Translations under genes and position numbers: made by a program
The notes under the pieces: model-generated
The model's database searches: none
Told to the model about the DNA's origin: nothing
What the model saw: only the letters and a program-made list of their open reading frames with translations
Source: Mycobacterium sp. SMC-8
Lineage (GTDB): Bacteria > Actinomycetota > Actinomycetes > Mycobacteriales > Mycobacteriaceae
NCBI RefSeq assembly: GCF_025263565.1
Contig: NZ_CP079865.1
Span: 992,001 to 1,056,000 of the forward strand
Length of the DNA: 64,000 nucleotides
Direction of reading: 5' to 3'
Part shown: positions 36,491 to 48,041 of the stretch, piece after piece
How positions within the stretch are numbered: position 1 is the first letter of the stretch
Layout: each line of letters starts with the position of its first letter

Positions 36491-36727
36491 GTGTCCGCCC
36501 ATTGCCAGGTCACCGGCCGAGCGCCGGGGTTCGGCAACGCGGTGTCGCATTCGCACCGCCGCACCCGCCGTCGCTGGAACCCCAACATCCAAACCAAGAC
36601 CTACTTCCTGCCGTCCGAGGGGCGTCGGGTCACACTGCGCGTCAGCGCCAAGGGCATCAAGGTGATCGACCGCAACGGCATCGAATCGGTGGTGGCGCGC
36701 CTGCGCCGCGAAGGGCAGAAAATCTGA
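36491..36727 (+). CDS. rpmB2: Zinc-free 50S ribosomal protein L28 (C- form)
   Basis: 78 aa from GTG 36491 with AAGGGAG upstream. Body is typical L28 ([20 protein letters not shown]). The zinc CxxC pair of C+ L28 is missing; only one Cys remains (C5, followed by QVT). First gene of the rpmB2-rpmG-rpsN2-rpsR2 operon induced on zinc limitation. Confidence 0.93.
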   Translation: MSAHCQVTGRAPGFGNAVSHSHRRTRRRWNPNIQTKTYFLPSEGRRVTLRVSAKGIKVIDRNGIESVVARLRREGQKI

Positions 36728-36891
36728 TGGCACGCAACGATATTCGCCCTCTGGTCAAATTGCGCTCCACAGCGGGCACCGGGTACACCTACATCACCCG
36801 CAAGAACCGCCGCAACGACCCCGACCGGATCACCTTGCGCAAGTACGACCCCGTGGCGCGTCGGCACGTCGACTTCCGCGAGGAGCGCTGA
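36727..36891 (+). CDS. rpmG: Zinc-free 50S ribosomal protein L33 (C- form)
   Basis: 54 aa; the ATG overlaps the rpmB stop by one base. Contains [20 protein letters not shown]. No Cys residues, so no zinc ribbon. Confidence 0.93.
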   Translation: MARNDIRPLVKLRSTAGTGYTYITRKNRRNDPDRITLRKYDPVARRHVDFREER

Positions 36892-37196
36892 TGGCCAAGA
36901 AATCCAAGATCGTTGCGAACGAGCGGCGCCGCCAGCTGGTGGCACGCCACGCCGGGCGCCGAGCCGAGCTGAAGGCGATCATCAAATGCCCCAGCACGTC
37001 ACCGGAGGCCCGGCGCGCCGCGCAGTCCGAATTGAACCGTCAACCCCGCGACGCCAGCCCGGTACGAGTCCGTAACCGCGACTCGATCGACGGCCGGCCC
37101 CGCGGGCATCTGCGCAAGTTCGGGCTGTCCCGCGTGCGGGTGAGAGAGCTCGCGCACGACGGCCAACTACCCGGTGTCCGGAAGTCGAGCTGGTGA
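36891..37196 (+). CDS. rpsN2: Zinc-free 30S ribosomal protein S14 (C- form)
   Basis: 101 aa, the long S14 type. Only one Cys (KCPSTS) instead of the CxxC..CxxC zinc ribbon. C-terminal motif [19 protein letters not shown] is classic S14. ATG overlaps the rpmG stop by one base. Confidence 0.94.
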   Translation: MAKKSKIVANERRRQLVARHAGRRAELKAIIKCPSTSPEARRAAQSELNRQPRDASPVRVRNRDSIDGRPRGHLRKFGLSRVRVRELAHDGQLPGVRKSSW

Positions 37197-37444
37197 CGGC
37201 GAAGCGGCGAGCGGCCGCGCCCGTGAAGAAGCGGCGAAACCTGTTGACGAGCCTGGGAATCGAGCACGTCGACTACAAGGACACGGCGACACTGCGGCAG
37301 TTCGTCTCCGAGCGCGGCAAGATACGGTCACGGGCGGTGGCCGGCCTGACAGTGCAGCAGCAGCGCCAGGTCACCACCGCGGTCAAGAACGCCCGCGAGA
37401 TGGCGCTCCTGCCGTACCCGGGTCAGAATCCCGCAGGTCGCTAG
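37193..37444 (+). CDS. rpsR2: Zinc-free 30S ribosomal protein S18 (C- form)
   Basis: 83 aa; GTG 37193 overlaps the rpsN stop (GTGA). Contains [21 protein letters not shown] and no Cys. Last gene of the operon; converges with catalase (13-nt gap). Confidence 0.94.
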   Translation: MTAKRRAAAPVKKRRNLLTSLGIEHVDYKDTATLRQFVSERGKIRSRAVAGLTVQQQRQVTTAVKNAREMALLPYPGQNPAGR

Positions 37445-37457
37445 CACGCGGCAGTGG

Positions 37458-38900
37458 TCAGCCGCCGCGCACACCCTCCTCGACCTTCTTGCCCAGATCG
37501 GGGTCGACGTTGCGCCAATATTCGAACACGCGTGACAGTACCGGCTCTTTCACGCCGTCGGACACGTGGCCGATAATGTTGTGCGCCAGGCGTTCCCGCG
37601 CTGCATCGTCGAGGACGTCGCGAACCAGGGTGCCGGCCTGACCCCAGTCGGAGTCCTCGGCGCGCAGGGCATACGCCGAGCGCACCATGTCCCCGTCGGA
37701 GGCCCAGTGCACTTCCGAGGCCCTCCGCGGGTCGGCCTCGGGGCCGCCCATCGAGTTCGGCGCGTACACCGGGTCGGTCGCGTTGCGGATCCGCATCGCA
37801 CCGTCCTTGCTGTAGGCGCGGACCTCGGTGTGCGGTTCGTTGACCGGGATCTGCTTGTAGTTCACACCCAGCCGGGCACGGTGGGCATCCGAGTAGGAGA
37901 AGCCGCGCGCCAGCAGCATCTTGTCGGGACTCAGTCCGGTGCCCGGCACGATGTTGTTCGGCTCGAACGCCGCCTGCTCCATCTGGGTGTGGTAGTCCAC
38001 GACATTGCGGTTCAACGTCATCTTTCCGACCTCGTGCAGCGGGTAGTCACCGTGCGGCCACACCTTGGTCAGATCGAAGGGGTTGAAGCGATAGGTCTTG
38101 GCATCCTCGAACGGCATGATCTGCACGTGCAGCGTCCAGCTCGGGAAGTTGCCGTCCTCGATCGCGGTGTACAGGTCGCGCTGGTGGTAGTCCGCATCCT
38201 CTCCGGCCAGCCGGTCCGCGTCTTCTTGGGTGAGGAAGTCGATGCCCTGGTCGGTCTTGAAGTGGTACTTCACCCAGAACAGCTCCCCGGAGTCGTTGAG
38301 CCAGCTGTAGGTGTGGCTGGAGTAGCCGTTCATGTGCCGCCACGTCTTCGGGATGCCGCGGTCGCCCATCAGCCAGGTCACCTGGTGCGCGGACTCCGGC
38401 GAGAGCGTCCAGAAGTCCCACTGCATGTGGTGGTCGCGCAGGTTGTTGGCGGCCAGCCGCTTCTGGCTGCGGATGAAGTTCTGAAACTTCATCGGGTCAC
38501 GCACGAAGAACACCGGGGTGTTGTTGCCGACCATGTCGAAGTTGCCGTCAGAGGTGTAGAACTTCAGCGCGAACCCGCGCGGGTCACGCCAGGTGTCCGG
38601 GCTGCCGCGCTCCCCCGCCACGGTCGAGAAGCGGGCGAGCATCTCTGTTTTCGTACCGGGCTGCAGAAACGCCGCCTTGGTGTACGCGGACACGTCGTGG
38701 GTGACCTCGAACTGTCCGAACGCGCCGCCACCCTTGGCATGCGGCTGCCGTTCCGGGATGCGTTCCCGGTTGAAATTGGCCATCTGCTCGATCAGGTAGT
38801 GGTCCTGAAGCACGATGGGGCCGTCCGGACCGACAGTCAGCGAATGTTCGAGGCTGGGAATCGGGGCACCGGAGTCGGTGGTGGCGAACTTGTCAGTCAT
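37458..38900 (-). CDS. katA: Haem catalase, clade 3 small-subunit type
   Basis: 480 aa from ATG 38900 with GAGGAGA upstream. Catalytic H54 ([13 protein letters not shown]), the VGNNTPVFF Asn region near 126-127 and the haem-ligand Y336 in [14 protein letters not shown]. It destroys hydrogen peroxide. No perR/fur-type regulator is adjacent. It lies between the zinc-free ribosomal operon and an Rv3706c homologue, an insertion compared with M. tuberculosis. Confidence 0.95.
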   Translation of the reverse strand: MTDKFATTDSGAPIPSLEHSLTVGPDGPIVLQDHYLIEQMANFNRERIPERQPHAKGGGAFGQFEVTHDVSAYTKAAFLQPGTKTEMLARFSTVAGERGSPDTWRDPRGFALKFYTSDGNFDMVGNNTPVFFVRDPMKFQNFIRSQKRLAANNLRDHHMQWDFWTLSPESAHQVTWLMGDRGIPKTWRHMNGYSSHTYSWLNDSGELFWVKYHFKTDQGIDFLTQEDADRLAGEDADYHQRDLYTAIEDGNFPSWTLHVQIMPFEDAKTYRFNPFDLTKVWPHGDYPLHEVGKMTLNRNVVDYHTQMEQAAFEPNNIVPGTGLSPDKMLLARGFSYSDAHRARLGVNYKQIPVNEPHTEVRAYSKDGAMRIRNATDPVYAPNSMGGPEADPRRASEVHWASDGDMVRSAYALRAEDSDWGQAGTLVRDVLDDAARERLAHNIIGHVSDGVKEPVLSRVFEYWRNVDPDLGKKVEEGVRGG

Positions 38901-38991
38901 GTCGTCTCCTCGGGAGGTGCGGCATCGGGCTGAGCCGTCCTCGGTGGCCGAGGGTACCCGAATGCCGCTCAAAACATCCCGAGAGAAACGA

Positions 38992-39435
38992 TCAGGGTCG
39001 CGGTGGCGCGGCCGTCGTCGGAGCCGCCGGCCCGCCGGGCTGACGGGGCACGTCGATCACCGGGCCGCCCGATCCGAACGGTCCGCCGTTCCCGGGCCCC
39101 CGGTCGAACCCGCCGTGCGGGCCCATCGGGAACATCGCCGGGCCGGGGCGGCCCACCATGTCGGATCCGCGGTGGTGATAGCGCGGCCCGCCGTCGAGGT
39201 TCTTGCCGACGAATACTCCGGAAAAGAAGATGACGGCCACGATGAACACCGCGCCGGCAGCGATGCCGACCCACAGCGCCGCCTTGTTGAGCCGGCCCGG
39301 CGGCGGCTGGACATAGGCCGGCTGGGCTGGCACAGGTGGAACGGGCGGCTGAGCCCGAGGTGGAGTCGAGACCGGCCCGGTCACGGGTTCGGACTCGCCC
39401 CGAGGTGGTGTCACTTCGTTCATGACGGTGATCAT
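38992..39435 (-). CDS. Proline-rich single-span membrane protein (Rv3706c type)
   Basis: 147 aa; ATG 39435 is used, ATG 39423 is possible. Residues 10-47 are Pro-rich, a single membrane span follows ([20 protein letters not shown]) and the outside part is rich in Gly, Pro and His. Matches Rv3706c by position. Function unknown. The 115-bp spacer upstream (39436-39550) shows nothing clear. Confidence 0.75.
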   Translation of the reverse strand: MITVMNEVTPPRGESEPVTGPVSTPPRAQPPVPPVPAQPAYVQPPPGRLNKAALWVGIAAGAVFIVAVIFFSGVFVGKNLDGGPRYHHRGSDMVGRPGPAMFPMGPHGGFDRGPGNGGPFGSGGPVIDVPRQPGGPAAPTTAAPPRP

Positions 39436-39550
39436 GCGCCGCCACCGTCAGCGCCGGTTAGGTTCCGGCTGTGAATCCGCTATGAGGACGGGGTGACCGA
39501 CCAGTCGGTGTCCACGTGCCTGCGCGGTCCGCGGCAAACCCGGCGCACCG

Positions 39551-40663
39551 TCAGTCGGGCTTCATCGGGTTCACCGCGTACTGAATGACGCGGTAGGGCG
39601 AGCCTCCGCGGGGTGTGGTGTTCCACTGGCTGACGAACACCCGAACCGCGTCCGGGGTGGATCTCGGCGAGATGTAGCCGCCGTAGGGCTGGGCGAGCCG
39701 ATTGTCCTGCGGCGGCGGCAGATCCTCGACGGGTTCCGGCCATGGTGCGGCCACCACGACCGTCGTCACCGGCGCGTCGCCCAGCTGCGTCACAGCGTTG
39801 GCCACCCGCATCTCCATGTTGCCGGTGGTGGCGTTGAAGTACGACAGCACGGTCTTGCCGTCGATCAGGCGCACGCTCATCTCGCCGACCCGGTCCCCCC
39901 ACAGCGGCGCCGGCTCACCGCCCCACGCGGTGCCGGTCCATCCCTGCCAGGAGGCGCGATCGGTGAACGACTGCGGCGCGGCCCGGTACAGCACGACTGG
40001 TCCGGTGCGGTCGAAGTTGTTGGCCACGATGTACACCCAGCCGCGCGGCGACTCCTCGGTCGGGATCGGGTCGTAGTAGCCGCTGATCTGTGACTGCAGT
40101 CCGCCCGCGTACGCCGCGTCGCGTTCAGAGCCGGGAATCGTCTTCCAGTTCCCCTGTCCGGCAATGGCTTTGACCAGACGCGAGGTCCGCGGGCGCAGCT
40201 CCTCGGTGGTGGTCACCATCATCCAGTTCTCGCGGTTGATCTCGATGACACCGGCGGGCAGCTGCGAGGCCCCCGGCGGCGTCGGGTCGGCCAGCAAGGG
40301 CACCGACACGCCGGTCACCCCGTCGTAGCGCACCCCGGCCGGATCGTCGAGCGACTCGCCGACGACATGCAGCGCGATCGGCGAGTACCAGCCCCCGAAG
40401 CCCACTCCCTGCCCGGCGAAGCTGTCGCCGCACACCTGCAGGATCCCGCTCGGGAACTCCATGAACTCACACAGGTCTGTCGCACCGATCCCGTAATCGG
40501 CTGTCGGAGTTCCCGTTCCCGCGGCCGGGCCGACACGCAGCACCTGGCCGGGCAGCAGCGGCGGAAGCTCAGCCGGCATGGCGTACGCCCCCGGCACCGC
40601 CGAAATCGCATTCCACGCGCAGATTGCGGCAAGAACGCCGCGTGGAATGCGATTTCGGCGCAA
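39551..40663 (-). CDS. DUF4185 secreted protein (Rv3707c type)
   Basis: About 370 aa if TTG 40663 is the start, two nt after the asd stop; the resulting N-terminus (basic RRNRIPR, hydrophobic GVLAAICAWNAISAV, AYA cleavage site) looks like a signal peptide. ATG 40579 would give a 342-aa form without it. The mature part is a DUF4185, beta-propeller-like sequence with CEFMEFPSGILQVCGDSF, two Cys likely bridged. A 21-bp perfect palindrome lies inside the signal-peptide codons. Function unknown; start uncertain. Confidence 0.7.
   Translation of the reverse strand: MRRNRIPRGVLAAICAWNAISAVPGAYAMPAELPPLLPGQVLRVGPAAGTGTPTADYGIGATDLCEFMEFPSGILQVCGDSFAGQGVGFGGWYSPIALHVVGESLDDPAGVRYDGVTGVSVPLLADPTPPGASQLPAGVIEINRENWMMVTTTEELRPRTSRLVKAIAGQGNWKTIPGSERDAAYAGGLQSQISGYYDPIPTEESPRGWVYIVANNFDRTGPVVLYRAAPQSFTDRASWQGWTGTAWGGEPAPLWGDRVGEMSVRLIDGKTVLSYFNATTGNMEMRVANAVTQLGDAPVTTVVVAAPWPEPVEDLPPPQDNRLAQPYGGYISPRSTPDAVRVFVSQWNTTPRGGSPYRVIQYAVNPMKPD
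40599..40659. repeat. Perfect 21-bp inverted repeat within signal-peptide codons
   Basis: Arms 40599-40619 and 40639-40659 are exact reverse complements, loop 19 nt. The core is cgaaatcgcattccacgcg. It begins 5 nt after the asd stop, so it could also serve as the asd terminator if translation of the DUF4185 gene starts at 40579. Confidence 0.85.
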
Positions 40664-40664
40664 T

Positions 40665-42964
<2,300 letters not shown>

Positions 42965-43037
42965 TGCTTGCACCTTCCGAAAGCTGGGGAGATCTCATAA
43001 AGGATAAGGGCTGCGCGCACCTGGTTTTCCCCGCCGG

Positions 43038-43043
43038 TAGCGT
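43038..43043 (+). promoter_or_regulatory. -10 box of nitroreductase-like gene
   Basis: TAGCGT lies 7 nt before GTG 43051 and overlaps GTG 43042, which argues for 43051. Confidence 0.45.
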
Positions 43044-43050
43044 GCAGGGC

Positions 43051-43635
43051 GTGCCCGCCGCACCCAGCGACCGGTCGGCCGTCACCTCGGTGCCGATCCA
43101 TCCCCCTATCGCCGAGCGCTGGAGCCCCCGCGCTTTCGACCCCACCGACCAGCTCACCCGTGACGAGCTGGCGGCATTGCTGGAGGCCGCGCGATGGGCT
43201 CCGACGTGGGGACGACGGCAACCGGTGCGGTTCGTGGTCGGGCTGCGTGCGGATACGACGTTCACCGCGATCGCCGCGCTGCTGAGGCGCGGAAACAGCT
43301 ACGCCCGGGCCGCGAGCGCGCTGATCCTGCTCTGCGCCGACGACGGCGAGGACGACAAGACGCAGCGCTACGCCGCGGTGGACGCGGGCGCCGCTATGGC
43401 CAACATCACCATCGAGGCCGTCTCCCGGGGGCTGATCGCGCACCCGATGGCCGGGTTCGACGCGGCGGGAGCAGCCGAAGCCTTCGCGCTGCCGGACGGT
43501 CTGCGCCCGCTGGTGGTGATCGCAGTGGGCAGGCTCGGTGACTACGCCGACGCTGCGCCGGAGATCACGGAGCGGGACCGGCTGCCCCGGCACCGGCTCC
43601 CGCTGAGCGAAATCGTCCTCAACTGGACTCCTTAA
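43051..43635 (+). CDS. Nitroreductase-family FMN protein
   Basis: 194 aa from GTG 43051; GTG 43042 is an alternative. Family N-terminus SVPIHPPIAERWSPRAFDP, then AARWAPTWGRRQPVRFVV (FMN phosphate and stacking region) and a C-terminal DAGAAMANITIEAVSRGL. Length is typical of short nitroreductases that act as dimers on quinones or nitro compounds. Divergent from ask. No substrate hint. Confidence 0.8.
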   Translation: MPAAPSDRSAVTSVPIHPPIAERWSPRAFDPTDQLTRDELAALLEAARWAPTWGRRQPVRFVVGLRADTTFTAIAALLRRGNSYARAASALILLCADDGEDDKTQRYAAVDAGAAMANITIEAVSRGLIAHPMAGFDAAGAAEAFALPDGLRPLVVIAVGRLGDYADAAPEITERDRLPRHRLPLSEIVLNWTP

Positions 43636-43647
43636 GGCCGCAGGTTT

Positions 43648-43660
43648 ACCGCGTTGCAAC
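43648..43660 (+). promoter_or_regulatory. Candidate GlnR half-box (AC-N9-AC)
   Basis: tttac-cgcgtt-gcaac has the AC-N9-AC spacing of mycobacterial GlnR sites and lies 87 nt before the amtB start. Confidence 0.45.
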
Positions 43661-43677
43661 ACGGCATGACCGTCCAC

Positions 43678-43690
43678 GTAACAGAAACGT
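43678..43690 (-). promoter_or_regulatory. Second candidate GlnR half-box
   Basis: GT-N9-GT on the plus strand equals AC-N9-AC on the minus strand (within gtaacagaaacgt). It sits 57 nt before the amtB ATG. Nitrogen control of this locus is known in M. smegmatis from memory. Confidence 0.45.
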
Positions 43691-43747
43691 CGGTAACTGA
43701 CGTTGAACGGCTCCGCTCGGAGCCGCGGTTGCGAGGAGATCGGCCTT

Positions 43748-45001
43748 ATGGATACAGGGACGACCGCGTTCATGCTCTGTTGCATCATCGGCCTCACGCT
43801 GATGATCCCCGGGCTCGCGTTGTTCTACGGCGGCATGGTGTCCGTCAAGAGCTCGACCAACATGATGATGATGACGTTCGGCGCCGCGGCGCTCGTCGGG
43901 GTGCTGTGGGTGCTGTTCGGATTCTCGATGACGTTCGGCACCAGCTACGGCGGGTTCGTCGGGAGCTTCACCGAGTTCGCCGGCATGAAGAACCTGATGG
44001 AGCCGATGACGACCGTCGACGGCCTGCCGGTGAGCTTGTTCTCGTTGTTCCAGGCGCTGTTCGCCGCGATCACCGTCGCGCTGATCTCCGGCGCGGTCGC
44101 CGACCGGATGAAGTTCGGCGCGTGGATGGGCTTCGCGACGTTGTGGGCCGTGCTGGTGTACTTTCCGGTCGCGCACTGGGTCTTCGCGTTCGACGGGGTG
44201 GTCACCGAGAACTCGGTCGGCGGCTGGATCGCCAACAAGCTCGGCGCCATCGACTTCGCCGGCGGCACCGCGGTGCACATCAACGCCGGCGCCGCGGCGC
44301 TGGCCGTGGCGATCGTGCTCGGCAAATCCAGGAACTGGGGGCAGCTGCGTAAACCGCACAACGTTCCGCTGACCCTGCTCGGCGCCGGCCTGCTGTGGGC
44401 CGGCTGGTATGCGTTCAACGGCGGGTCGGCCCTGGCCGCGGGTAATTCGGCCGCGATCGTGATGGTGACGACGTTCGTCGCGACGTGCGCGGCGACGCTG
44501 GCGTGGATCGCCGTCGAGAAGTTCAGGGACGGACACGTCACCGGTGTCGGCGCGGCGTCCGGCGCGATCACCGGACTGGTCGCGATCACGCCCGCCTGCG
44601 GCGCGGTCACCCCGGTCGGCGCGATCGTCCTGGGCGCCATCGCCGGCGCGGTCTGCGTGTACGCGGTCGGCCTCAAAGAACGCTTCGGATACGACGATTC
44701 GCTCGACGTGGTCGGCGTGCACCTGGTCGGCGGGGTCATCGGCACGCTGCTCATCGGCCTGCTCGCCAGCGACAGCATGCCCAACGGCACCAACGGGCTG
44801 CTCTATGGCGGAGGCATCGATCAGCTGTGGAAGCAGGCGATCGCCGCAGGCGCGGTGATGGCGTATTCGTTCGCCGTCGCTTTCGCTATCGCGTTCGTCC
44901 TTAAAAAGACTGTCGGCATTCGGATTTCGCCCGAAGACGAAGAGACGGGCATCGACGCGGCGTTCCACCGGGAAGCGTCCTACGAGATCCAGCCGGCCTG
45001 A
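43748..45001 (+). CDS. amtB: Ammonium transporter
   Basis: 417 aa from ATG 43748 with GAGGAGA upstream; about 11 membrane spans. The pore twin histidines are in GGTAVHINAGAAA and VVGVHLVGG. The soluble tail ends in ETGIDAAFHREASYEIQPA, the site where PII-type GlnK usually docks, but glnK is not next to it. It precedes glnT and shares the nitrogen-control region. Confidence 0.95.
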   Translation: MDTGTTAFMLCCIIGLTLMIPGLALFYGGMVSVKSSTNMMMMTFGAAALVGVLWVLFGFSMTFGTSYGGFVGSFTEFAGMKNLMEPMTTVDGLPVSLFSLFQALFAAITVALISGAVADRMKFGAWMGFATLWAVLVYFPVAHWVFAFDGVVTENSVGGWIANKLGAIDFAGGTAVHINAGAAALAVAIVLGKSRNWGQLRKPHNVPLTLLGAGLLWAGWYAFNGGSALAAGNSAAIVMVTTFVATCAATLAWIAVEKFRDGHVTGVGAASGAITGLVAITPACGAVTPVGAIVLGAIAGAVCVYAVGLKERFGYDDSLDVVGVHLVGGVIGTLLIGLLASDSMPNGTNGLLYGGGIDQLWKQAIAAGAVMAYSFAVAFAIAFVLKKTVGIRISPEDEETGIDAAFHREASYEIQPA

Positions 45002-45110
45002 GCCGAGCAACCGGCCGGTGCGGGCCCCCGCGGTCCGCGCCGGCCGTTTCGCCGTGCGGGAGGTTTCCCACGGTGATACTTTGATTCATAACACGAGACA
45101 AGGAACGCAC

Positions 45111-46418
45111 ATGGCAGAAGATCTCGCCACCCTGGCCGAGCAACATGGAACGAAGTTCATCCTCGCGCTGTTCGTGGACCTGCGCGGAAAGCCCTGCGCC
45201 AAGCTGGTGCCCGTAGAGGCGGTCGACCTTCTCGCGACCGAAGGGGTGGGCTTCGCCGGCTACGCCGTCGGCGCGATGGGCCAGGAACCCAAGGATCCGG
45301 ACCTGATGGCCCTCCCGGATCCGGCGTCGTTCACTCCGATCCCGTTCATCAAGGAGGGGCTGGCGATCGTGCACTGCGACCCCCACGTGAACGGCGAGCC
45401 ATGGCCCTACGCGCCCCGCGTCATCCTGAAATCCGTCATCGAGCGCTGCTCGGACGCCGGTTTCGAGCCGTGGGTGGGCGCGGAGGTCGAGTACTTCCTG
45501 TTGTCCCGCAACGACGATGGCAGCATCTCGGTGGCCGACACCGCCGACACCGCCGCGCAGCCGTGCTACGACGCCCGCGGCGTCACCCGGATGTATGACC
45601 ACCTGACCGCGGTGTCGACCGCGATGAACCAGCTGGGGTGGTCCAACTACGCCAACGACCACGAGGACGGCAACGGGCAGTTCGAGCAGAACTTCAAGTT
45701 CGCCGACGCGCTGACCACCGCCGACCGGGTGATCACGCTGCGCTACCTGTTGTCCATGATCGCCGCGGAGCGCGGCATGATCGCCACCTTCATGCCCAAG
45801 CCGTTCGGTGACAAGACCGGCAACGGGCTGCATTTGCACCTGTCGCTGACCAGCGGCGGCACCCCGGTCTTCCCGGCCGACCACGACCAGCGCGGCCTCG
45901 GCCTATCCGACACCGCCTACGGATTCATCGGCGGCATCCTCGAGCACGCCTGCGCGCTGCAGGCCGTGGTCGCACCGACGGTCAACTCCTACAAGCGAAC
46001 CGGTGCCGTCGCGACGGCCTCGGGGGCGTCCTGGGCGCCGCGACTGCCCACCTACGGCGGCAACGACCGCACCCACTACATCCGGGTGCCCGACGCCGAC
46101 CGGATCGAGATGCGCGGTGGGGACGGTTCGGCCAACCCGTACCTGGCCATCGCCGCCGCGCTCAGCGCCGGCCTCGACGGCATCAAACGCAGCACCGATC
46201 CCGGCGCCGTCGGTCAGGGCGTCAACACCCGGACCCTGCCACTCACTCTGCTGCACGCGGTGGAGGACTTCGAGTCCGACCCGGTCGTGACCGGGGTACT
46301 CGACGCGGCCGGCGAAGGCGTCGCGGCCTATTTCGCCAACGTCAAGCGTGAGGAGTTCTTCTCCTACCACAGCACGGTCGGTGCGTGGGAGCTGGACCAC
46401 TATCTGACGGCCTTCTGA
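45111..46418 (+). CDS. glnT: Glutamine synthetase-like ligase (GlnT / gamma-glutamylmethylamide synthetase type)
   Basis: 435 aa from ATG 45111 with AAGGAAC upstream. GS catalytic fold: metal-binding EVEYFLL and NGQFEQNFKF, substrate GNGLHLHLSL, ATP/phosphate-region SYKRTGAVATASGASWAPR, and RIEMRGGDGSANPYLA. It is the type III/GlnT branch found with glxBCD, which includes gamma-glutamylmethylamide synthetase. Whether it uses ammonia, methylamine or another amine cannot be read directly. First ligase of the cluster. Confidence 0.88.
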   Translation: MAEDLATLAEQHGTKFILALFVDLRGKPCAKLVPVEAVDLLATEGVGFAGYAVGAMGQEPKDPDLMALPDPASFTPIPFIKEGLAIVHCDPHVNGEPWPYAPRVILKSVIERCSDAGFEPWVGAEVEYFLLSRNDDGSISVADTADTAAQPCYDARGVTRMYDHLTAVSTAMNQLGWSNYANDHEDGNGQFEQNFKFADALTTADRVITLRYLLSMIAAERGMIATFMPKPFGDKTGNGLHLHLSLTSGGTPVFPADHDQRGLGLSDTAYGFIGGILEHACALQAVVAPTVNSYKRTGAVATASGASWAPRLPTYGGNDRTHYIRVPDADRIEMRGGDGSANPYLAIAAALSAGLDGIKRSTDPGAVGQGVNTRTLPLTLLHAVEDFESDPVVTGVLDAAGEGVAAYFANVKREEFFSYHSTVGAWELDHYLTAF

Positions 46419-46452
46419 GCCGTATCCGTCTCGACACGAAAGGGATTGCGCT

Positions 46453-47361
46453 ATGTGCGGGATCGTCGGGTTGCATCTGCGAACACCCGAGCTCTACCCC
46501 CGGCTCGGTGAGTTGCTCACCGGCATGCTCTGTGAGATGGGAGACCGCGGCAGCGATTCGGCCGGGGTCGCCGTCTACGGCGACCCGGCGTGGTCCCCGC
46601 CCGGTCGCGGGTGCGTCTCGGTGGCCGACCTGGGGACCGGCGGTGCGGAAGACGCCGACCAGGTCGCTGCCGCAGTGGCCGTGGCCCTCGGTGCCGAGGT
46701 GTCAGGGGTCGCCGTCGACGTCAGCTATGTGTTGTCGGCTGACGTCGACTCCGAGGTCCTGCTGACCGCGGTGCGGTCGGCCTACCCCGAGGCCCTCGTC
46801 GCCGGATTCGGTCCGGACGTCGCGGTGCTCAAGGGTGTCGGACATCCGCGCGCCCTGACCGACGGATGGGATCTCGCGACGGCGCAGGGCTGGCAGGGTG
46901 TCGGGCACACCCGGATGGCCACCGAATCGGCGGTGACGCCCGCGGGGTGCCACCCGTATGCGGTCGGCCCGGCGCAGTGCTTGGTGCACAACGGCTCGTT
47001 CGCCAACCACGCGACGATCCGCCGGGAGTTGCGTGCCTCCGGTGTCTGCTTCGACAGCGAGAACGACACCGAGGTCGGTGCCCGCTTCATCGCCAAACTG
47101 CTCGCACAAGGACGCGACGTCGAAGGCGCGCTGAAGGAACTCTGTGCGACGTTCGACGGCTTCTACACGCTGCTGGTGTCCAACCGGGACTCGTTCGCGG
47201 TGGTGCGCGACGCGATCGCGTGCAAGCCGGCGGTGATCGCCGAGACCGACGAGTGGGTGGCGATGGCAAGTGAATACCGGGCGCTGGCAGCGCTTCCCGG
47301 TGTCGACAAGGCTCGCATCTGGGAGCCCGAGCCCGAGGTGGTGTACGCGTGGAGCAGATAG
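46453..47361 (+). CDS. glxB: Class II glutamine amidotransferase-like subunit (GlxB/MgsA)
   Basis: 302 aa. Starts MCGIVGLHLR, so Cys2 is the Ntn nucleophile. VGHTRMATESAV and CLVHNGSFANH follow the purF/GltB amidotransferase pattern. As in GlxB/MgsA, it would release a gamma-glutamyl amine for the partner subunits. Overlaps glxC by 13 bp. Confidence 0.88.
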   Translation: MCGIVGLHLRTPELYPRLGELLTGMLCEMGDRGSDSAGVAVYGDPAWSPPGRGCVSVADLGTGGAEDADQVAAAVAVALGAEVSGVAVDVSYVLSADVDSEVLLTAVRSAYPEALVAGFGPDVAVLKGVGHPRALTDGWDLATAQGWQGVGHTRMATESAVTPAGCHPYAVGPAQCLVHNGSFANHATIRRELRASGVCFDSENDTEVGARFIAKLLAQGRDVEGALKELCATFDGFYTLLVSNRDSFAVVRDAIACKPAVIAETDEWVAMASEYRALAALPGVDKARIWEPEPEVVYAWSR

Positions 47362-48041
47362 GTACGACGCGCTTCGATCTGCGCACCACCACGCTGCGCG
47401 AGGTCAACACCGCGCTGCACGCACCGGATCTGGCCGGTGACTTCGTCATCGAGAACCCGGCCGGCGCCCACAATGTCGCGGTCGGGCTCGACGCACCCGT
47501 GACCGTCACGATCGACGGACACGTCGGCTACTACGCCGCGGGCATGAACCAGCACGCCGACGTGATCATCAACGGCAACGCCGGAACCGGTGTCGCCGAG
47601 AACATGATGAGCGGATCGGTGTGGGTCAAGGGCGACGCGTCGCAATCGGCCGGCGCCACGGCGCACGGCGGCCTGCTGGTCGTCGAGGGCAATGCGGCCG
47701 CGCGGTGCGGCATCTCGATGAAGGGCATCGACATCGTCGTCGGCGGCAGCGTCGGGCACATGAGCGCGTTCATGGCCCAGGCCGGGCGGCTGGTGGTCCG
47801 CGGCGACGCGGGCGAGGCGCTGGGCGATTCGATCTACGAGGCCCGCATCTATGTGCGCGGCGACGTCGCGTCACTCGGCGCCGACTGCGTGTCCAAGCCG
47901 ATGCGTGAGGAGCATCATCAGGAGCTCGAAATATTGCTCAAAGCAGCAGGATTCGAGGGTGACGACACCCACACCTACACCCGGTACGGGTCCGCCCGAT
48001 CCCTGTACCACTTCCATATCGACAATGCGAGTGCCTACTGA
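47349..48041 (+). CDS. glxC: GXGXG-motif glutamate synthase-like subunit (GlxC/MgsB)
   Basis: 230 aa from GTG 47349. Repeated short beta-helix motifs (GNAGTGVAENMMSG, GGLLVVEGNAA, GGSVGHMSAFM, RGDAGEALGDS) equal the GltB C-terminal helix domain. Structural subunit linking amidotransferase and FMN subunits. Its stop overlaps the glxD ATG by one base. Confidence 0.88.
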   Translation: MEQIGTTRFDLRTTTLREVNTALHAPDLAGDFVIENPAGAHNVAVGLDAPVTVTIDGHVGYYAAGMNQHADVIINGNAGTGVAENMMSGSVWVKGDASQSAGATAHGGLLVVEGNAAARCGISMKGIDIVVGGSVGHMSAFMAQAGRLVVRGDAGEALGDSIYEARIYVRGDVASLGADCVSKPMREEHHQELEILLKAAGFEGDDTHTYTRYGSARSLYHFHIDNASAY

